From contig NZ_QFRX01000001.1 in the NCBI RefSeq assembly GCF_003143935.1, forward strand, positions 6,287,543 through 6,351,542: 64,000 nucleotides of DNA, in the 5' to 3' direction. Positions within the stretch are counted from its first letter, which is position 1; each line of letters begins with the position of its first letter. The notes below the pieces were generated by a model. It worked only from the letters and a program-made list of their open reading frames with translations. It was not told the DNA's origin and did not search any database. The position numbers and the translations under genes were made by a program. Below, piece after piece: positions 25,520-34,177 of this stretch. This DNA comes from Streptomyces sp. Act143. GTDB lineage: Bacteria > Actinomycetota > Actinomycetes > Streptomycetales > Streptomycetaceae.

Positions 25520-26242
25520 CTACGCGTGCTGGTAGGCCACCAGTGAGATCCCCACGTAGTGGACGACGAACGCCGCCAGCGTGAGCGAGTGGAAGACCTC
25601 GTGGAAGCCGAAGAAGCGCGGGGACGGGTTCGGTCGCTTGATGCCGTAGATCACGCCGCCGGCGCTGTAGAGCAGGCCGCCGACGATCACCAGGACCAGT
25701 ACCGCGATGCCGCCGGTGCGCATGAAGTCGGGCAGGAAGAAGACCGCCGCCCAGCCCATCGCGATGTAGCAGGGGGTGTAGAGCCAGCGCGGGGCGCCCA
25801 CCCAGAAGACCCGGAAGGCGATCCCGGCGAGCGCGGCACCCCAGATGCCCCACAGCAGCCACTGCCCCTTGGCTCCCGGCAGGAGCAGCAGGGTCAGCGG
25901 GGTGTAGGTGCCGGCGATGATCAGGAAGATGTTGGCGTGATCGAGTCTGCGCAGGACGCCGTCCATGCGCGGACTCCAGTTGCCGCGGTGGTAGAGGGCG
26001 CTCACGCCGAACAGCAGACAGGCGGTCAGCGCGAAGATCCCGCAGGCGATCCGGCCGCGGGTCGAGTCGGCGAGAGCGGTGAGCACCAGGCCCGCGATGA
26101 GTACGGCCGGGAACATCCCGAGGTGCAGCCAGCCGCGGAGCTTGGGCTTGACCGGGTGCGGTAGGGAAAGCGCCACAGGACCGCGGCCGGCGGCCGAGGG
26201 GTCCAGGGGCGCGTCGGAGGCGGACGCAGTCATGCCCGGCAT
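25520..26242 (-). CDS. Hemolysin III / PAQR family membrane protein
   Basis: A 240-residue protein with seven membrane helices. The conserved zinc-site residues of the family are present: ALYHRGNWSP, RRLDHANIFLIIAGTYTPL and HEVFHSLTLAAFVVHY. Despite the name, members are implicated in membrane fluidity or membrane-potential homeostasis (TrhA) rather than haemolysis. The start is either ATG 26242 or ATG 26233; neither has a good ribosome site. A small palindrome (26249-26260) lies immediately upstream, and a strong terminator follows. Monocistronic. Confidence 0.88.
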   Translation of the reverse strand: MPGMTASASDAPLDPSAAGRGPVALSLPHPVKPKLRGWLHLGMFPAVLIAGLVLTALADSTRGRIACGIFALTACLLFGVSALYHRGNWSPRMDGVLRRLDHANIFLIIAGTYTPLTLLLLPGAKGQWLLWGIWGAALAGIAFRVFWVGAPRWLYTPCYIAMGWAAVFFLPDFMRTGGIAVLVLVIVGGLLYSAGGVIYGIKRPNPSPRFFGFHEVFHSLTLAAFVVHYVGISLVAYQHA

Positions 26243-26248
26243 CGTACC

Positions 26249-26260
26249 TACGGAACCGTA
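26249..26260. promoter_or_regulatory. 12-bp palindrome upstream of hemolysin III gene
   Basis: TACGGAACCGTA is a perfect 6+6 palindrome ending 7 bp before the upstream ATG. Its position over the expected promoter or start region suggests a repressor site. I cannot assign the regulator. Confidence 0.4.
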
Positions 26261-26573
26261 AGTTGCAGATGAGTAGACGCTGAGATCCGGCCGAGAGTGG
26301 CCATCATCTCACGGGAGTTGACCCGCCGGGCCCCTGGTCAAGGAATCTTCAAGCGAACTCAAAGTGCACGCATGGCAACACTCCGACACGTGGCAATGCT
26401 CACTCCGCTCACCTGTGATGCCTTCTGGACAGATGGGCGCTCGGGACGGATGATCAGATGAGTGCGGTCGGCACCGGATGAGCGCCTTGGTCACCACCGA
26501 GACGGCGCGAACAGCATCCGGGTCGCAGCCCCCACGGGGCCTCCAACAAAAAATCCCTCATTTAGGAGCAATC
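26261..26573. other. Upstream region and leader of pckG
   Basis: About 310 bp between divergent genes. TGGCAA occurs twice about 23 bp apart (near 26373 and 26392), a possible direct-repeat regulator site. No convincing -10/-35 pair was found. An in-frame ATG at 26478 would extend PEPCK by 32 residues, but the AGGAG at 26564-26568 points to the GTG at 26574. Confidence 0.4.
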
Positions 26574-28397
26574 GTGGCGCGCGACATCGCGGCTCCCCCC
26601 GTCATCCCCACCCAGCACCAGGAACTGATCTCGTGGGTGAACGAGATCGCCGAACTGACCCAGCCGGACAACGTGGTCTGGTGTGACGGATCCGAGGCCG
26701 AGTATGAGCGCCTGTGCGAGGAGCTCGTCGCGAAGGGCACCTTCAAGAAGCTCGACCCGATCAAGCGCCCGAACTCCTACTACGCCGCCTCCGACCCCAC
26801 CGACGTCGCGCGCGTCGAGGACCGCACCTTCATCTGCTCCGAGAAGGAGGAGGACGCGGGCCCGACCAACCACTGGAAGGCCCCCGCCGAGATGCGGGAC
26901 ATCTTCCAGGGCGAGAAGGGCATCTTCCGCGGCTCGATGAAGGGCCGGACGATGTACGTCGTCCCGTTCTGCATGGGCCCCCTCGGCTCCGACCTCTCCG
27001 CCATCGGCGTCGAGATCACCGACTCGGCGTACGTCGCCGTCTCCATGCGCACCATGACCCGCATGGGGCAGCCCGTCCTGGACGAGCTCGGCTCGGACGG
27101 GTTCTTCGTCAAGGCCGTGCACACCCTCGGGGCACCGCTGGCGGAAGGCCAGCAGGACGTCCCCTGGCCCTGCAACCCCACCAAGTACATCTCGCACTTC
27201 CCGGAGTCCCGCGAGATCTGGTCCTACGGCTCCGGCTACGGCGGCAACGCCCTGCTCGGCAAGAAGTGCTACGCCCTGCGCATCGCCTCCGTCATGGCCC
27301 GCGACGAGGGCTGGCTCGCCGAGCACATGCTGATCCTCAAGCTCACCCCGCCGCAGGGCGAGCCCAAGTACGTCGCCGCCGCCTTCCCGTCCGCCTGCGG
27401 CAAGACCAACCTCGCCATGCTGGAGCCCACGATCTCCGGCTGGACGGTCGAGACGATCGGCGACGACATCGCCTGGATGCGCTTCGGCGAGGACGGCCGC
27501 CTGTACGCCATCAACCCCGAGGCCGGCTTCTTCGGCGTCGCGCCCGGCACCGGTGAGCACACCAACGCCAACGCGATGAAGACGCTGTGGGGCAACTCCG
27601 TCTTCACCAACGTGGCGCTCACCGACGACAACGACATCTGGTGGGAGGGCATGACGGAGGAGACTCCCGCCCACCTCACCGACTGGAAGGGCAACGACTG
27701 GACTCCGGCCTCGGAGACCCCGGCCGCCCACCCCAACGCCCGCTTCACCGTCCCGGCCGCGCAGTGCCCGATCATCGCGCACGAGTGGGAGGACCCGAAG
27801 GGCGTGCCGATCTCGGCGATCCTCTTCGGCGGCCGCCGCGCCTCCGCCGTACCGCTGGTGACGGAGTCCTTCGACTGGAACCACGGCGTCTTCCTCGGCG
27901 CCAACGTGGCCTCCGAGAAGACCGCCGCCGCCGAGGGCAAGGTCGGCGAGCTGCGCCGCGACCCCTTCGCCATGCTGCCGTTCTGCGGCTACAACATGGG
28001 TGACTACATGGGCCACTGGGTCGATGTCGCCAAGGGCAAGGACCAGTCGAAGCTCCCGAAGATCTACTACGTCAACTGGTTCCGCAAGAACGACGAGGGC
28101 AAGTTCGTCTGGCCCGGCTTCGGCGAGAACAGCCGCGTCCTGAAGTGGATCGTCGAGCGCCTCGACGGCAAGGCCGAGGGCGTCGAGACGCCGATCGGCA
28201 TCCTGCCCGCCAAGGGCGCGCTGGACACGAACGGTCTCGAACTCGACGAGAAGGACCTCGACTTCCTCCTCACCGTCGACAAGGAAGTCTGGCGCGAGGA
28301 GGCCGCCCTGGTCCCCGAGCACCTCAACACCTTCGGCGACCACACGCCCAAGGAGCTGTGGGACGAGTACCGGGCGCTGGTGGAGCGCCTGGGCTGA
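26574..28397 (+). CDS. pckG: Phosphoenolpyruvate carboxykinase (GTP)
   Basis: A 607-residue gluconeogenic enzyme converting oxaloacetate and GTP to PEP, CO2 and GDP. The length and sequence are of the GTP-dependent class. The kinase-1a P-loop with its reactive cysteine is at [11 protein letters not shown] (Cys275, Lys277). Other landmarks are the substrate region [51 protein letters not shown], the Mn-binding [26 protein letters not shown] and the nucleotide-site [14 protein letters not shown]. The start is GTG 26574, five bases after AGGAG. It is cytoplasmic and expressed alone. Confidence 0.95.
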   Translation: MARDIAAPPVIPTQHQELISWVNEIAELTQPDNVVWCDGSEAEYERLCEELVAKGTFKKLDPIKRPNSYYAASDPTDVARVEDRTFICSEKEEDAGPTNHWKAPAEMRDIFQGEKGIFRGSMKGRTMYVVPFCMGPLGSDLSAIGVEITDSAYVAVSMRTMTRMGQPVLDELGSDGFFVKAVHTLGAPLAEGQQDVPWPCNPTKYISHFPESREIWSYGSGYGGNALLGKKCYALRIASVMARDEGWLAEHMLILKLTPPQGEPKYVAAAFPSACGKTNLAMLEPTISGWTVETIGDDIAWMRFGEDGRLYAINPEAGFFGVAPGTGEHTNANAMKTLWGNSVFTNVALTDDNDIWWEGMTEETPAHLTDWKGNDWTPASETPAAHPNARFTVPAAQCPIIAHEWEDPKGVPISAILFGGRRASAVPLVTESFDWNHGVFLGANVASEKTAAAEGKVGELRRDPFAMLPFCGYNMGDYMGHWVDVAKGKDQSKLPKIYYVNWFRKNDEGKFVWPGFGENSRVLKWIVERLDGKAEGVETPIGILPAKGALDTNGLELDEKDLDFLLTVDKEVWREEAALVPEHLNTFGDHTPKELWDEYRALVERLG

Positions 28398-28423
28398 GCC
28401 CGCGGCGGGATCACCCGAAGACT

Positions 28424-28475
28424 CCGCGGCCGGCAGGGATATGCCCTGACCAGCGATCGTCACGGCCGGCCGCGG
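28424..28475 (+). terminator. Nested inverted repeat after pckG
   Basis: Perfect 11-base arms CCGCGGCCGGC (28424-28434) and GCCGGCCGCGG (28465-28475) enclose about 30 nt. The interior starts with a second small stem, AGGG…CCCT (28435-28447). It begins 27 bp after the pckG stop and is likely its terminator. Confidence 0.65.
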
Positions 28476-28659
28476 TGTGAGCCGACGAGGTTCCGTACAA
28501 CGGCGTGCGGAGCCATGGGCCTGCCGTCGTACCCCCGTCCGCCCCGACGGGAGAACGACGGCGGGCCCTCGTCTTTTTCGGCCATCACCTCTGTGCGGAC
28601 GGGGATTTCGCGGGACACTCGGGACATCCTGCAACGAACCCCGAAATGAGGTGAGCGGG

Positions 28660-29646
28660 GTGCGCACACCGGTCAGCGACCCGTTGAAAGTGGGCCCCTA
28701 CCGGGTCGTCGGGCGGCTCGGGTCCGGCGGCATGGGCTGGGTGTATCTCGGGCGCTCGCCCGCCGGGCGCGAGGTGGCGGTGAAGGTGGTGCGCCCCGAA
28801 CTGGCGGCCGAACCGGAGTTCCGGGAACGCTTCGCCCGCGAGGTCGCCGCCGCCCGGCTGGTGAGCGGCGCCTACACCGCGCCGGTGATCGACGCCGACA
28901 CCCGCGCCGAACTCCCCTGGCTGGCCACGATGTACGTGCCCGGCCCCTCGCTCGCGGAGGCGGTCCGCTCGGACGGGCCGCTGCCCGAGGGGCAGGTGCG
29001 CCGGCTCGGCGCGTTCCTGGTGGAGGCGCTCCAGGCCGTGCACGCCGCCGGGGTGGTGCACCGCGACCTCAAACCGGCCAACGTGCTGCTGGCCTCCGAC
29101 GGCCCGCGGGTCATCGACTTCGGGATCTCCCGGGTCGACGGGGCACCCGGCCTCACCCGGGCCGGACTCATCGTCGGCACACCGCCGTTCATGTCGCCGG
29201 AGCAGATGAAGGGCGAGCAGGCCGGCCCGCCGAGCGACGTGTTCTCCCTCGGCGGGGTCCTGGTGTACGCCCTGACGGGCCGCCCGCCGCACGGCAGCGG
29301 CGCCGAGGTGCGCTACCGGGTGGTGCTCGGCGACCCCGAGCTGGACGCCGTACCGCCCGGCCTGCGGCCGGTGGTCGCGCACTGCCTGGCCAAGCGGCCC
29401 GAGGACCGGCCCCGGCTGGCGGAACTGCTGGCCGAGCTGGTGCGGGAGGCCCCGCAGGCGCCGGTGTGGCCGCCGCCCAAGGTGCGGCGGACCATCGAGG
29501 TACGGGTGAAGGAGCTGGACCAGCGGCGCGGCGACGGGCCGAGCGTGTCCGTGCCGTCCTGTCTGATGCTGCACGCCCAGGCCCTGCTGGACGCCGGTCT
29601 GACCGATGCGATGGTCGCGCGGGCGGTGGGCCGTGGGACCGTCTGA
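28660..29646 (+). CDS. Hanks-type serine/threonine protein kinase
   Basis: A 328-residue soluble kinase. The glycine loop is GSGGMG (residues 21-26), the ATP lysine is Lys42 (VAVKVV), the catalytic loop HRDLKPANV puts Asp136 as the base, and DFG begins at Asp153. The activation segment reads GLIVGTPPFMSPEQMKGE. The kinase domain ends near residue 265; the last ~60 residues (RRTIEVRVKELDQRRGDGPSVSV…) are not a known sensor, and there is no membrane helix or PASTA repeat, unlike PknB. GTG 28660 was chosen for its GAGGTGAG ribosome site. It lies at the left end of a phosphosignalling gene island. Confidence 0.9.
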   Translation: MRTPVSDPLKVGPYRVVGRLGSGGMGWVYLGRSPAGREVAVKVVRPELAAEPEFRERFAREVAAARLVSGAYTAPVIDADTRAELPWLATMYVPGPSLAEAVRSDGPLPEGQVRRLGAFLVEALQAVHAAGVVHRDLKPANVLLASDGPRVIDFGISRVDGAPGLTRAGLIVGTPPFMSPEQMKGEQAGPPSDVFSLGGVLVYALTGRPPHGSGAEVRYRVVLGDPELDAVPPGLRPVVAHCLAKRPEDRPRLAELLAELVREAPQAPVWPPPKVRRTIEVRVKELDQRRGDGPSVSVPSCLMLHAQALLDAGLTDAMVARAVGRGTV

Positions 29647-29731
29647 GTCGTCGATCGGTCCGGCCTGTGAAATCGGCACGCACTGGCGGCAGTTGGTGCG
29701 GAACTGGGGGGCCGGGCGGAATTTCCGTGCC

Positions 29732-30088
29732 GTGACCGACACCGATTCCGTGTCGCTGCAATTCGATCTCGAGGAAACGGGCCGCACCCTGACGGTCAGA
29801 TTCATGACCACCAAACGGCTGCTCGTCGCCTTTGTCACCGACGGGCATTTCCTGCGCCACGACCAACTCGCCATGGCCGCCGCGGCGTCGAACGCGTGGA
29901 ATACCGAACAACTGAACCCCATGCTCTCCGTGTGGGATGTCCGGGGTCCCCGTCCTTGTCTCGCAGGGGTGTGCGATCTGCCCCTGACCTGCCGTATCAC
30001 CCAAGCGGATTTCGATGCCTTGGCCAGTGATTGGGTGGAACGGGCGCGGCAGATGTTCACCCGTTGCCACCAGGTTTTCCAGCTGTAG
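29732..30088 (+). CDS. YbjN-like small protein
   Basis: About 118 residues from GTG 29732; the start is uncertain and could lie further upstream at 29696. The pattern (SLQFDLEETGRTLTVRFMTTKRLLVAFVTDGHF, then NAWNTEQLNPMLSVWD, and CRITQADFDALASDWVERARQMF) resembles YbjN/type III secretion chaperone-like domains. These are thought to bind or chaperone partner proteins. Third-position A/T is noticeably higher here than in neighbouring genes (for example ATT, AAT, TTT and GAA codons). It lies between a kinase and a secreted membrane protein, so a regulatory partner role is plausible. Confidence 0.6.
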   Translation: MTDTDSVSLQFDLEETGRTLTVRFMTTKRLLVAFVTDGHFLRHDQLAMAAAASNAWNTEQLNPMLSVWDVRGPRPCLAGVCDLPLTCRITQADFDALASDWVERARQMFTRCHQVFQL

Positions 30089-30164
30089 AAGTGACGGGTG
30101 TGAGGGCTTCAACCCCCTTTCGGACACAGGGGTGTTGCCTCCACTATGGGCCAGGGCCTTTGTC

Positions 30165-30185
30165 GGGCCACGGGGGATGTGGCCC
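30165..30185 (+). other. Inverted repeat in leader of the secreted membrane protein
   Basis: GGGCCAC (30165-30171) and GTGGCCC (30179-30185) are perfect complements with a 7-nt spacer, 20 nt before the ATG at 30206. It could form a hairpin near the ribosome site or act as an operator. Confidence 0.4.
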
Positions 30186-30205
30186 ATGGGTCACAGGGGG
30201 TGCCC

Positions 30206-31171
30206 ATGCGGCGTTTTCTCTGTCTCGTTCTGCTGCTGTGCTGGCTCGGCGCATCGATGTCCGCGATGTCCGCGATTTCCGCGAGCGCCGACGACTCGTG
30301 CGACGGAACCTTCACGCAACTGCTGGACTGCTGGACCCGGGGATTGAAGGGCCACACTGTCGCCGTCGACCTGGACCGGAAACTCGCCTTCAACGGCGAC
30401 CCGGCCGACCGCGCCGCCGTCGCCGCCACCGTGCTCCGGAACCGCCACAACCTGGAAGTGCGGGTGCTCGCCGGGACCACGACCGACCAGGGCGGTACGG
30501 CGCTGCTGGTGCTGGCCGGCCATCGGCTCGTCCATCCCGGCGCCCATGTCACCCGGCTGACCCAGGACCAGGTCACCGAGCTGAGGAACGCCGGTGCGTG
30601 CAGTCCGCGGCCCGGGGACCTGTGCGCGGTGGTCGGCCCCAAGTCCGGCGCGCCGGACTATCTGTCCGGGCGTGACCTGATCGGCTTCGAGGGCATCGCC
30701 GCCCTCCCGCGGACCGAGTACTCGCTCGCCGCGCGGGGTGACCCGGGCCCCGGCCTCAAGGACTGGCTGCTGATCGGCATGAGCGCCCTGCTCGCCCTGC
30801 TCCTCGCCGGGCTCGTCCTCGCCGTCCGCCGCTCCTCCGCGCCGCAGACGGTCCTCGCCACCCCGGGCACCGCCCGCCGGGCGGCAGACGAGCCCACCGT
30901 CCGCGTCCGGGCCGCCGCGGCCCGCCCCCACGGCCGCCGCACCACGGCGAGGCCGACGGGCCCGACCAGCAGCGCCGTCGTCCGCACCGAACTGCACCCG
31001 CAGGGATACGTCGAACTCGGCCGCGTCCTCTACCGCGCCCGCTGGGCGGACCCCGGCCGCCCACCCCCGGGCCCCGGCTCCCGCGTCGACGTCACCGAGG
31101 CCCCCGACCCGGACTCCGGCCTCCTGCACGCCTTCCCGCCCGCCCCGGCCCGCGGCAACCACACCCACTGA
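30206..31171 (+). CDS. Secreted/membrane protein with extracytoplasmic domain
   Basis: A 321-residue protein. A signal peptide (MRRFLCLVLLLCWLGASMSA…) leads to an extracytoplasmic domain of ~170 residues with cysteines at DDSCDGTF, LLDCWTRG, GACSPRPGDLCAVVG that could form two disulfides. A membrane helix (WLLIGMSALLALLLAGLVLAV) follows, then a ~100-residue basic, proline-rich cytoplasmic tail with Thr/Ser/Arg clusters (DEPTVRVRAAAARPHGRRTTARPT) that would suit kinase phosphorylation. I do not recognise the domain. GGGGGTG precedes the ATG. It sits between the kinase/YbjN genes and the vWA/PP2C/kinase triad, so it may be a sensor or target of these. Confidence 0.7.
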   Translation: MRRFLCLVLLLCWLGASMSAMSAISASADDSCDGTFTQLLDCWTRGLKGHTVAVDLDRKLAFNGDPADRAAVAATVLRNRHNLEVRVLAGTTTDQGGTALLVLAGHRLVHPGAHVTRLTQDQVTELRNAGACSPRPGDLCAVVGPKSGAPDYLSGRDLIGFEGIAALPRTEYSLAARGDPGPGLKDWLLIGMSALLALLLAGLVLAVRRSSAPQTVLATPGTARRAADEPTVRVRAAAARPHGRRTTARPTGPTSSAVVRTELHPQGYVELGRVLYRARWADPGRPPPGPGSRVDVTEAPDPDSGLLHAFPPAPARGNHTH

Positions 31172-31186
31172 CACCCGCGCGCCCCA

Positions 31187-31370
31187 GGGAGACCCCACCG
31201 TGCCCACCGCCCACCGCCGTTCTTCGCCGGCCCGCGCCCCAAAGGGAGACCACCGTGCCCATCGACCGCCGGTGAACCGCCGCTCCTCGACGGCCCGCGC
31301 CCCGAGCAGAGCCCACCGTGCCCATCGACCGCCGGCCCACCGCCGCTCCTCGACGGCCCGCGCTCCGGGA
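31187..31370. repeat. Three imperfect direct repeats of about 60 bp
   Basis: Copies begin near 31187, 31244 and 31308. Each contains CACCGTGCCCAyCG, CACCGCCGyTCyTCG and CGGCCCGCGC segments in the same order; copies 2 and 3 are the most alike. They fill the gap between the secreted protein and the vWA gene. The many ATG/GTG-lacking frames show no gene. Confidence 0.7.
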
Positions 31371-31443
31371 GTGAAGTCCCTCGTGCCGAGCGATCACCTG
31401 TCCACCGCCGCCCTCTGACGCACCGCGCCACCAGGAGACGCCC

Positions 31444-32205
31444 ATGTCCAGCGAATACCCGCCCACCCTGCCGGCGGAGTACGCCGACATCGAGTTCGAG
31501 AACAACGCCCAGCGGCTGCCGCTCGTGCTGTGTCTCGACACCTCCAGCTCCATGGCGGGACCGCCGATCCAGACGCTCAACAACGCCCTCGTGGAGTGGA
31601 CCCGGGAACTGCACGACGACGTCTCCCTCAGCTACAGCGTCGAGGTCGCGGTCGTCACCTTCGGGGGGCAGGGCGTCACCGCCTGGCGCGGCCCGCAGCC
31701 GCTCGCGCCCGGCGCCCCGGTGAGCCCCTTCGTGCCCGCCCACACGTTCCGGCCGCCGCAGCTCGCCGCCGCCGGCGTGACCCTGATGACGGAGGCGCTG
31801 GAGCTGTCCATGCACATCGTCGCCGCCCGCAAGGCCGAGCTGCGCGCCTCCGGACTCCAGTACTACCGGCCGCAGATCTGCCTGGTCACCGACGGCATCC
31901 CCACCGACGCCACCGGCCGCCGCACCGACTCCTGGCACCGGCTGGTCCCCGTCCTCGCCGAGGAGCAGAACTCCCGCCGCTTCCGGCTGTACGCGATCGG
32001 CGTCGGCGGCATCACCGACTTCGGCGAGCAGGTCCTGCGGGCCTTCGCCCCGAAGTTCAACGCCACCATCCACGGCTTCCCGTTCCGCGAGCTGCTCCAG
32101 ATGATGTCCGCCAGCGCGAACGCCGAGCAGAAGGGCGCCGGCGACGAGGTCTTCGAGAAGATCTTCAGCCAGTTCAAGACCCAGCGCCCGGCCTGGGAGA
32201 GCTAG
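31444..32205 (+). CDS. TerY-like von Willebrand A domain protein
   Basis: A 253-residue vWA domain protein. The MIDAS motif DTSSS (Asp32, Ser34, Ser36) follows LPLVLCL; the downstream MIDAS threonine is probably in the GVTLMTEAL segment and the third aspartate in CLVTDGIPTD. The N-terminus ERLPxVLCLDTSSSM pattern is that of TerY proteins of tellurite-resistance type systems. It is the first gene of a tight trio: 3 bp before a PP2C phosphatase, which overlaps a kinase. In published comparative genomics this vWA + PP2C + kinase set is called the TerY-P triad, proposed to link phosphorylation to metal-dependent complex assembly. Confidence 0.88.
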   Translation: MSSEYPPTLPAEYADIEFENNAQRLPLVLCLDTSSSMAGPPIQTLNNALVEWTRELHDDVSLSYSVEVAVVTFGGQGVTAWRGPQPLAPGAPVSPFVPAHTFRPPQLAAAGVTLMTEALELSMHIVAARKAELRASGLQYYRPQICLVTDGIPTDATGRRTDSWHRLVPVLAEEQNSRRFRLYAIGVGGITDFGEQVLRAFAPKFNATIHGFPFRELLQMMSASANAEQKGAGDEVFEKIFSQFKTQRPAWES

Positions 32206-32208
32206 CCG

Positions 32209-33006
32209 ATGGCCACGGACCGGGCCGACTGGCGCATCCACGGCATGAGCGTCGAGGGCTACCGGCACCGCCGCGACGGTCTGCCCTGCCAGGACGCCTG
32301 CGCCCACACCACGTCCGGCCCCGTCGCCGTCCTCGCCGTCGCCGACGGCGCCGGGAGCCGGCCGCGCTCCGACGAGGGCTCGCGGCTCGCCGTGGAGCTG
32401 GCCGCCGAGCACTTCGTACGACGGGCCGCCGCGCAGGCCGGCAGCCCGCCCGGCGAGGCCGTGCACGCGCTGCTCGCGGACGCCTTCCGGGAGGTCACCA
32501 AGGTCTTCCTGGAGACCACGGGGGCGTCGGCCGCGGACTTCGCCACCACCCTCACCGTGGTCGTGCTGGCCCCCGACTGGCTCGGCCACCTCAGCGTCGG
32601 CGACGGCTTCGTGGTGCTGCGGGCCGGCAGCGAGGACGGTGAACGGCAGTTCCACCTGCTGCCGCAGCCGGCCGCGGCCGGTGAGTACAGCAACGAGACC
32701 GTCTTCCTCACCTCCCCGGAAGCCGCCCGCTGGGTGCACACCGACTGTGTCGCCGACCCGGGGATCGACGGCGTACTGCTGTCCACCGACGGTCTCGCGC
32801 AGGCCGCGCTGTCCCGGTCCGGCGGCGGCGCCATCACCCCCAACGCCTCCTTCGTGGACGCCGTCTTCCGCTCCCTCGACACGCCGGGCCCGGTCTCCGA
32901 GGCCGCCCATGACAACCTCGCCGCCCTCCTCAGGTCGGACCGGCTGACCGCGCTGAACGCCGACGACAAGACGCTGCTGCGGGCCGTGCGCAGGACGAGG
33001 TCATGA
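32209..33006 (+). CDS. PP2C-family protein phosphatase of the TerY-P triad
   Basis: A 265-residue metal-dependent Ser/Thr phosphatase-like protein. PP2C features visible are CQDA near residues 27-30, VAVADGAGS with Asp46-Gly47 (metal site), FATTLTVVVL, LGHLSVGDGFVVL (core strand with the conserved GD), GVLLSTDGL, and DDKTLL at the C-terminal metal site. It should reverse phosphorylation by the overlapping kinase gene (GTCATGAG junction, 4-bp overlap). Cytoplasmic; no regulatory domain is attached. Confidence 0.88.
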   Translation: MATDRADWRIHGMSVEGYRHRRDGLPCQDACAHTTSGPVAVLAVADGAGSRPRSDEGSRLAVELAAEHFVRRAAAQAGSPPGEAVHALLADAFREVTKVFLETTGASAADFATTLTVVVLAPDWLGHLSVGDGFVVLRAGSEDGERQFHLLPQPAAAGEYSNETVFLTSPEAARWVHTDCVADPGIDGVLLSTDGLAQAALSRSGGGAITPNASFVDAVFRSLDTPGPVSEAAHDNLAALLRSDRLTALNADDKTLLRAVRRTRS

Positions 33007-34175
33007 GCGGCCGCGTCGTCCACCTGGACGGGAAACCGGTGGTGCTCGCCGGGAGCCCCCTCAAGGGCGGCGGCCAGGCGGCCGTGTTCCCCGTCGAGGG
33101 CGACCACTCGACCGTCGTCAAGCTCTACCGCGACCCGCCGGGCCCCGACCAGGAGCGCCGCCTGACCCGCATGCTCACCATGTCCCCGCTCGCCGCCCGC
33201 CCCACCGACCGCTCCCAGCCGCCCGAGCTGGCCTGGCCCACCGCACTCGCCCGCAGCCCCGAGGGCGCGTTGCTCGGCTACGCCATGCACCGCTTCGGCG
33301 AACCCGAACACGTCCAGCTGGTCGGCCTGTTCACCCGCGCCCAGCGCCTGAGGCTGTTCCCCGAGGCGGACTGGCGGTTCCTGCTCGGCGTCTCCTGGAA
33401 CCTCGCCTTCATGACCGCCCGCATGCACCACGACAACCTCGTCATCGGCGACTTCTCCAGCAGCAACGTGGTCGTCGACGCCAACGGCTTCGTCACCTTC
33501 CTCGACTGCGACTCCATCGCCTTCACCGACCCGGTCACCGGCGAACCCTTCCCGTGCCTGATGCACACCACCGACTACTCCGCCCCCGAACGGCAGTCCG
33601 GCAGCCCCGCGAGCCGCGCCAGCGACGACTTCGCCCTCGCCGTCCTCGTCTACCAGCTCCTGACCGCGGGCAACCACCCCTTCGGGGGCGTCCCGCACGC
33701 CAGCACCTCCGAGTCCACCGTCAAGGACAACATCGCCGCCAGCTGCTCCTACGTGGTCCGCCCCGAGCACGTCGTCGTCCCGCGCGGCACCGTCGACCCC
33801 TCCGTCCTGCCGCCCGGCCTGCTCACCCTGGCCCGCGCCGCCTTCGGCCCCGGCGTCCACGCCCCCGCCGCCCGGCCCCCGGCGGAGGCATGGCTGCGGG
33901 CACTGGACAAGGAGCGCTCCCAGATCCGGGTCTGCCAGGACCGCCCCCTGCACACCTACGGCGCCCATCTGGCCGCCTGCCCCTGGTGCGCGCGGGCCGC
34001 GCTGACCGGCCACGACGTCTTCAACGGCCCCCGCCCGGTGCCGCTCCCGCCACCGCCACCGCCCGTGCCGCAGCCGGTTCCGGCCGGCCACCGGCTGGGC
34101 GTGCTGAAGGTGACGGGCCTGGTGGTGCTGCTCCTGCTGATCCTCACGGTCGTGGCCGAACTGCTGCAGAAATAG
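33003..34175 (+). CDS. Atypical protein kinase of the TerY-P triad
   Basis: A 390-residue kinase-like protein. The N-lobe is divergent (LKGGGQAAVFPVEGDHSTVVKLYRD, Lys in VVKLY as ATP lysine). The catalytic loop is IGDFSSSNVVVD with Asp150 and Asn155, and the DFG equivalent is LDCDS with Asp168/Asp170, exactly the variant typical of TerY-P kinases. A PPEA-like Pro-rich stretch and a CPWC zinc-ribbon-like pair (HLAACPWCARA) follow the kinase domain, and a C-terminal membrane helix (VTGLVVLLLLILTVVAELL) anchors it. It would phosphorylate the vWA partner or membrane-associated targets. Its stop is 2 bp from the convergent operon. Confidence 0.88.
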   Translation: MSGRVVHLDGKPVVLAGSPLKGGGQAAVFPVEGDHSTVVKLYRDPPGPDQERRLTRMLTMSPLAARPTDRSQPPELAWPTALARSPEGALLGYAMHRFGEPEHVQLVGLFTRAQRLRLFPEADWRFLLGVSWNLAFMTARMHHDNLVIGDFSSSNVVVDANGFVTFLDCDSIAFTDPVTGEPFPCLMHTTDYSAPERQSGSPASRASDDFALAVLVYQLLTAGNHPFGGVPHASTSESTVKDNIAASCSYVVRPEHVVVPRGTVDPSVLPPGLLTLARAAFGPGVHAPAARPPAEAWLRALDKERSQIRVCQDRPLHTYGAHLAACPWCARAALTGHDVFNGPRPVPLPPPPPPVPQPVPAGHRLGVLKVTGLVVLLLLILTVVAELLQK

Positions 34176-34177
34176 GG

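Noticed and set aside
26562-28667. A 701-codon minus-strand frame opposite pckG
   Set aside because: Antisense shadow of PEPCK; no family resemblance.
31187-31370. Possible CRISPR array
   Set aside because: Units are directly adjacent and imperfect with no unique spacers, and no cas gene is near.
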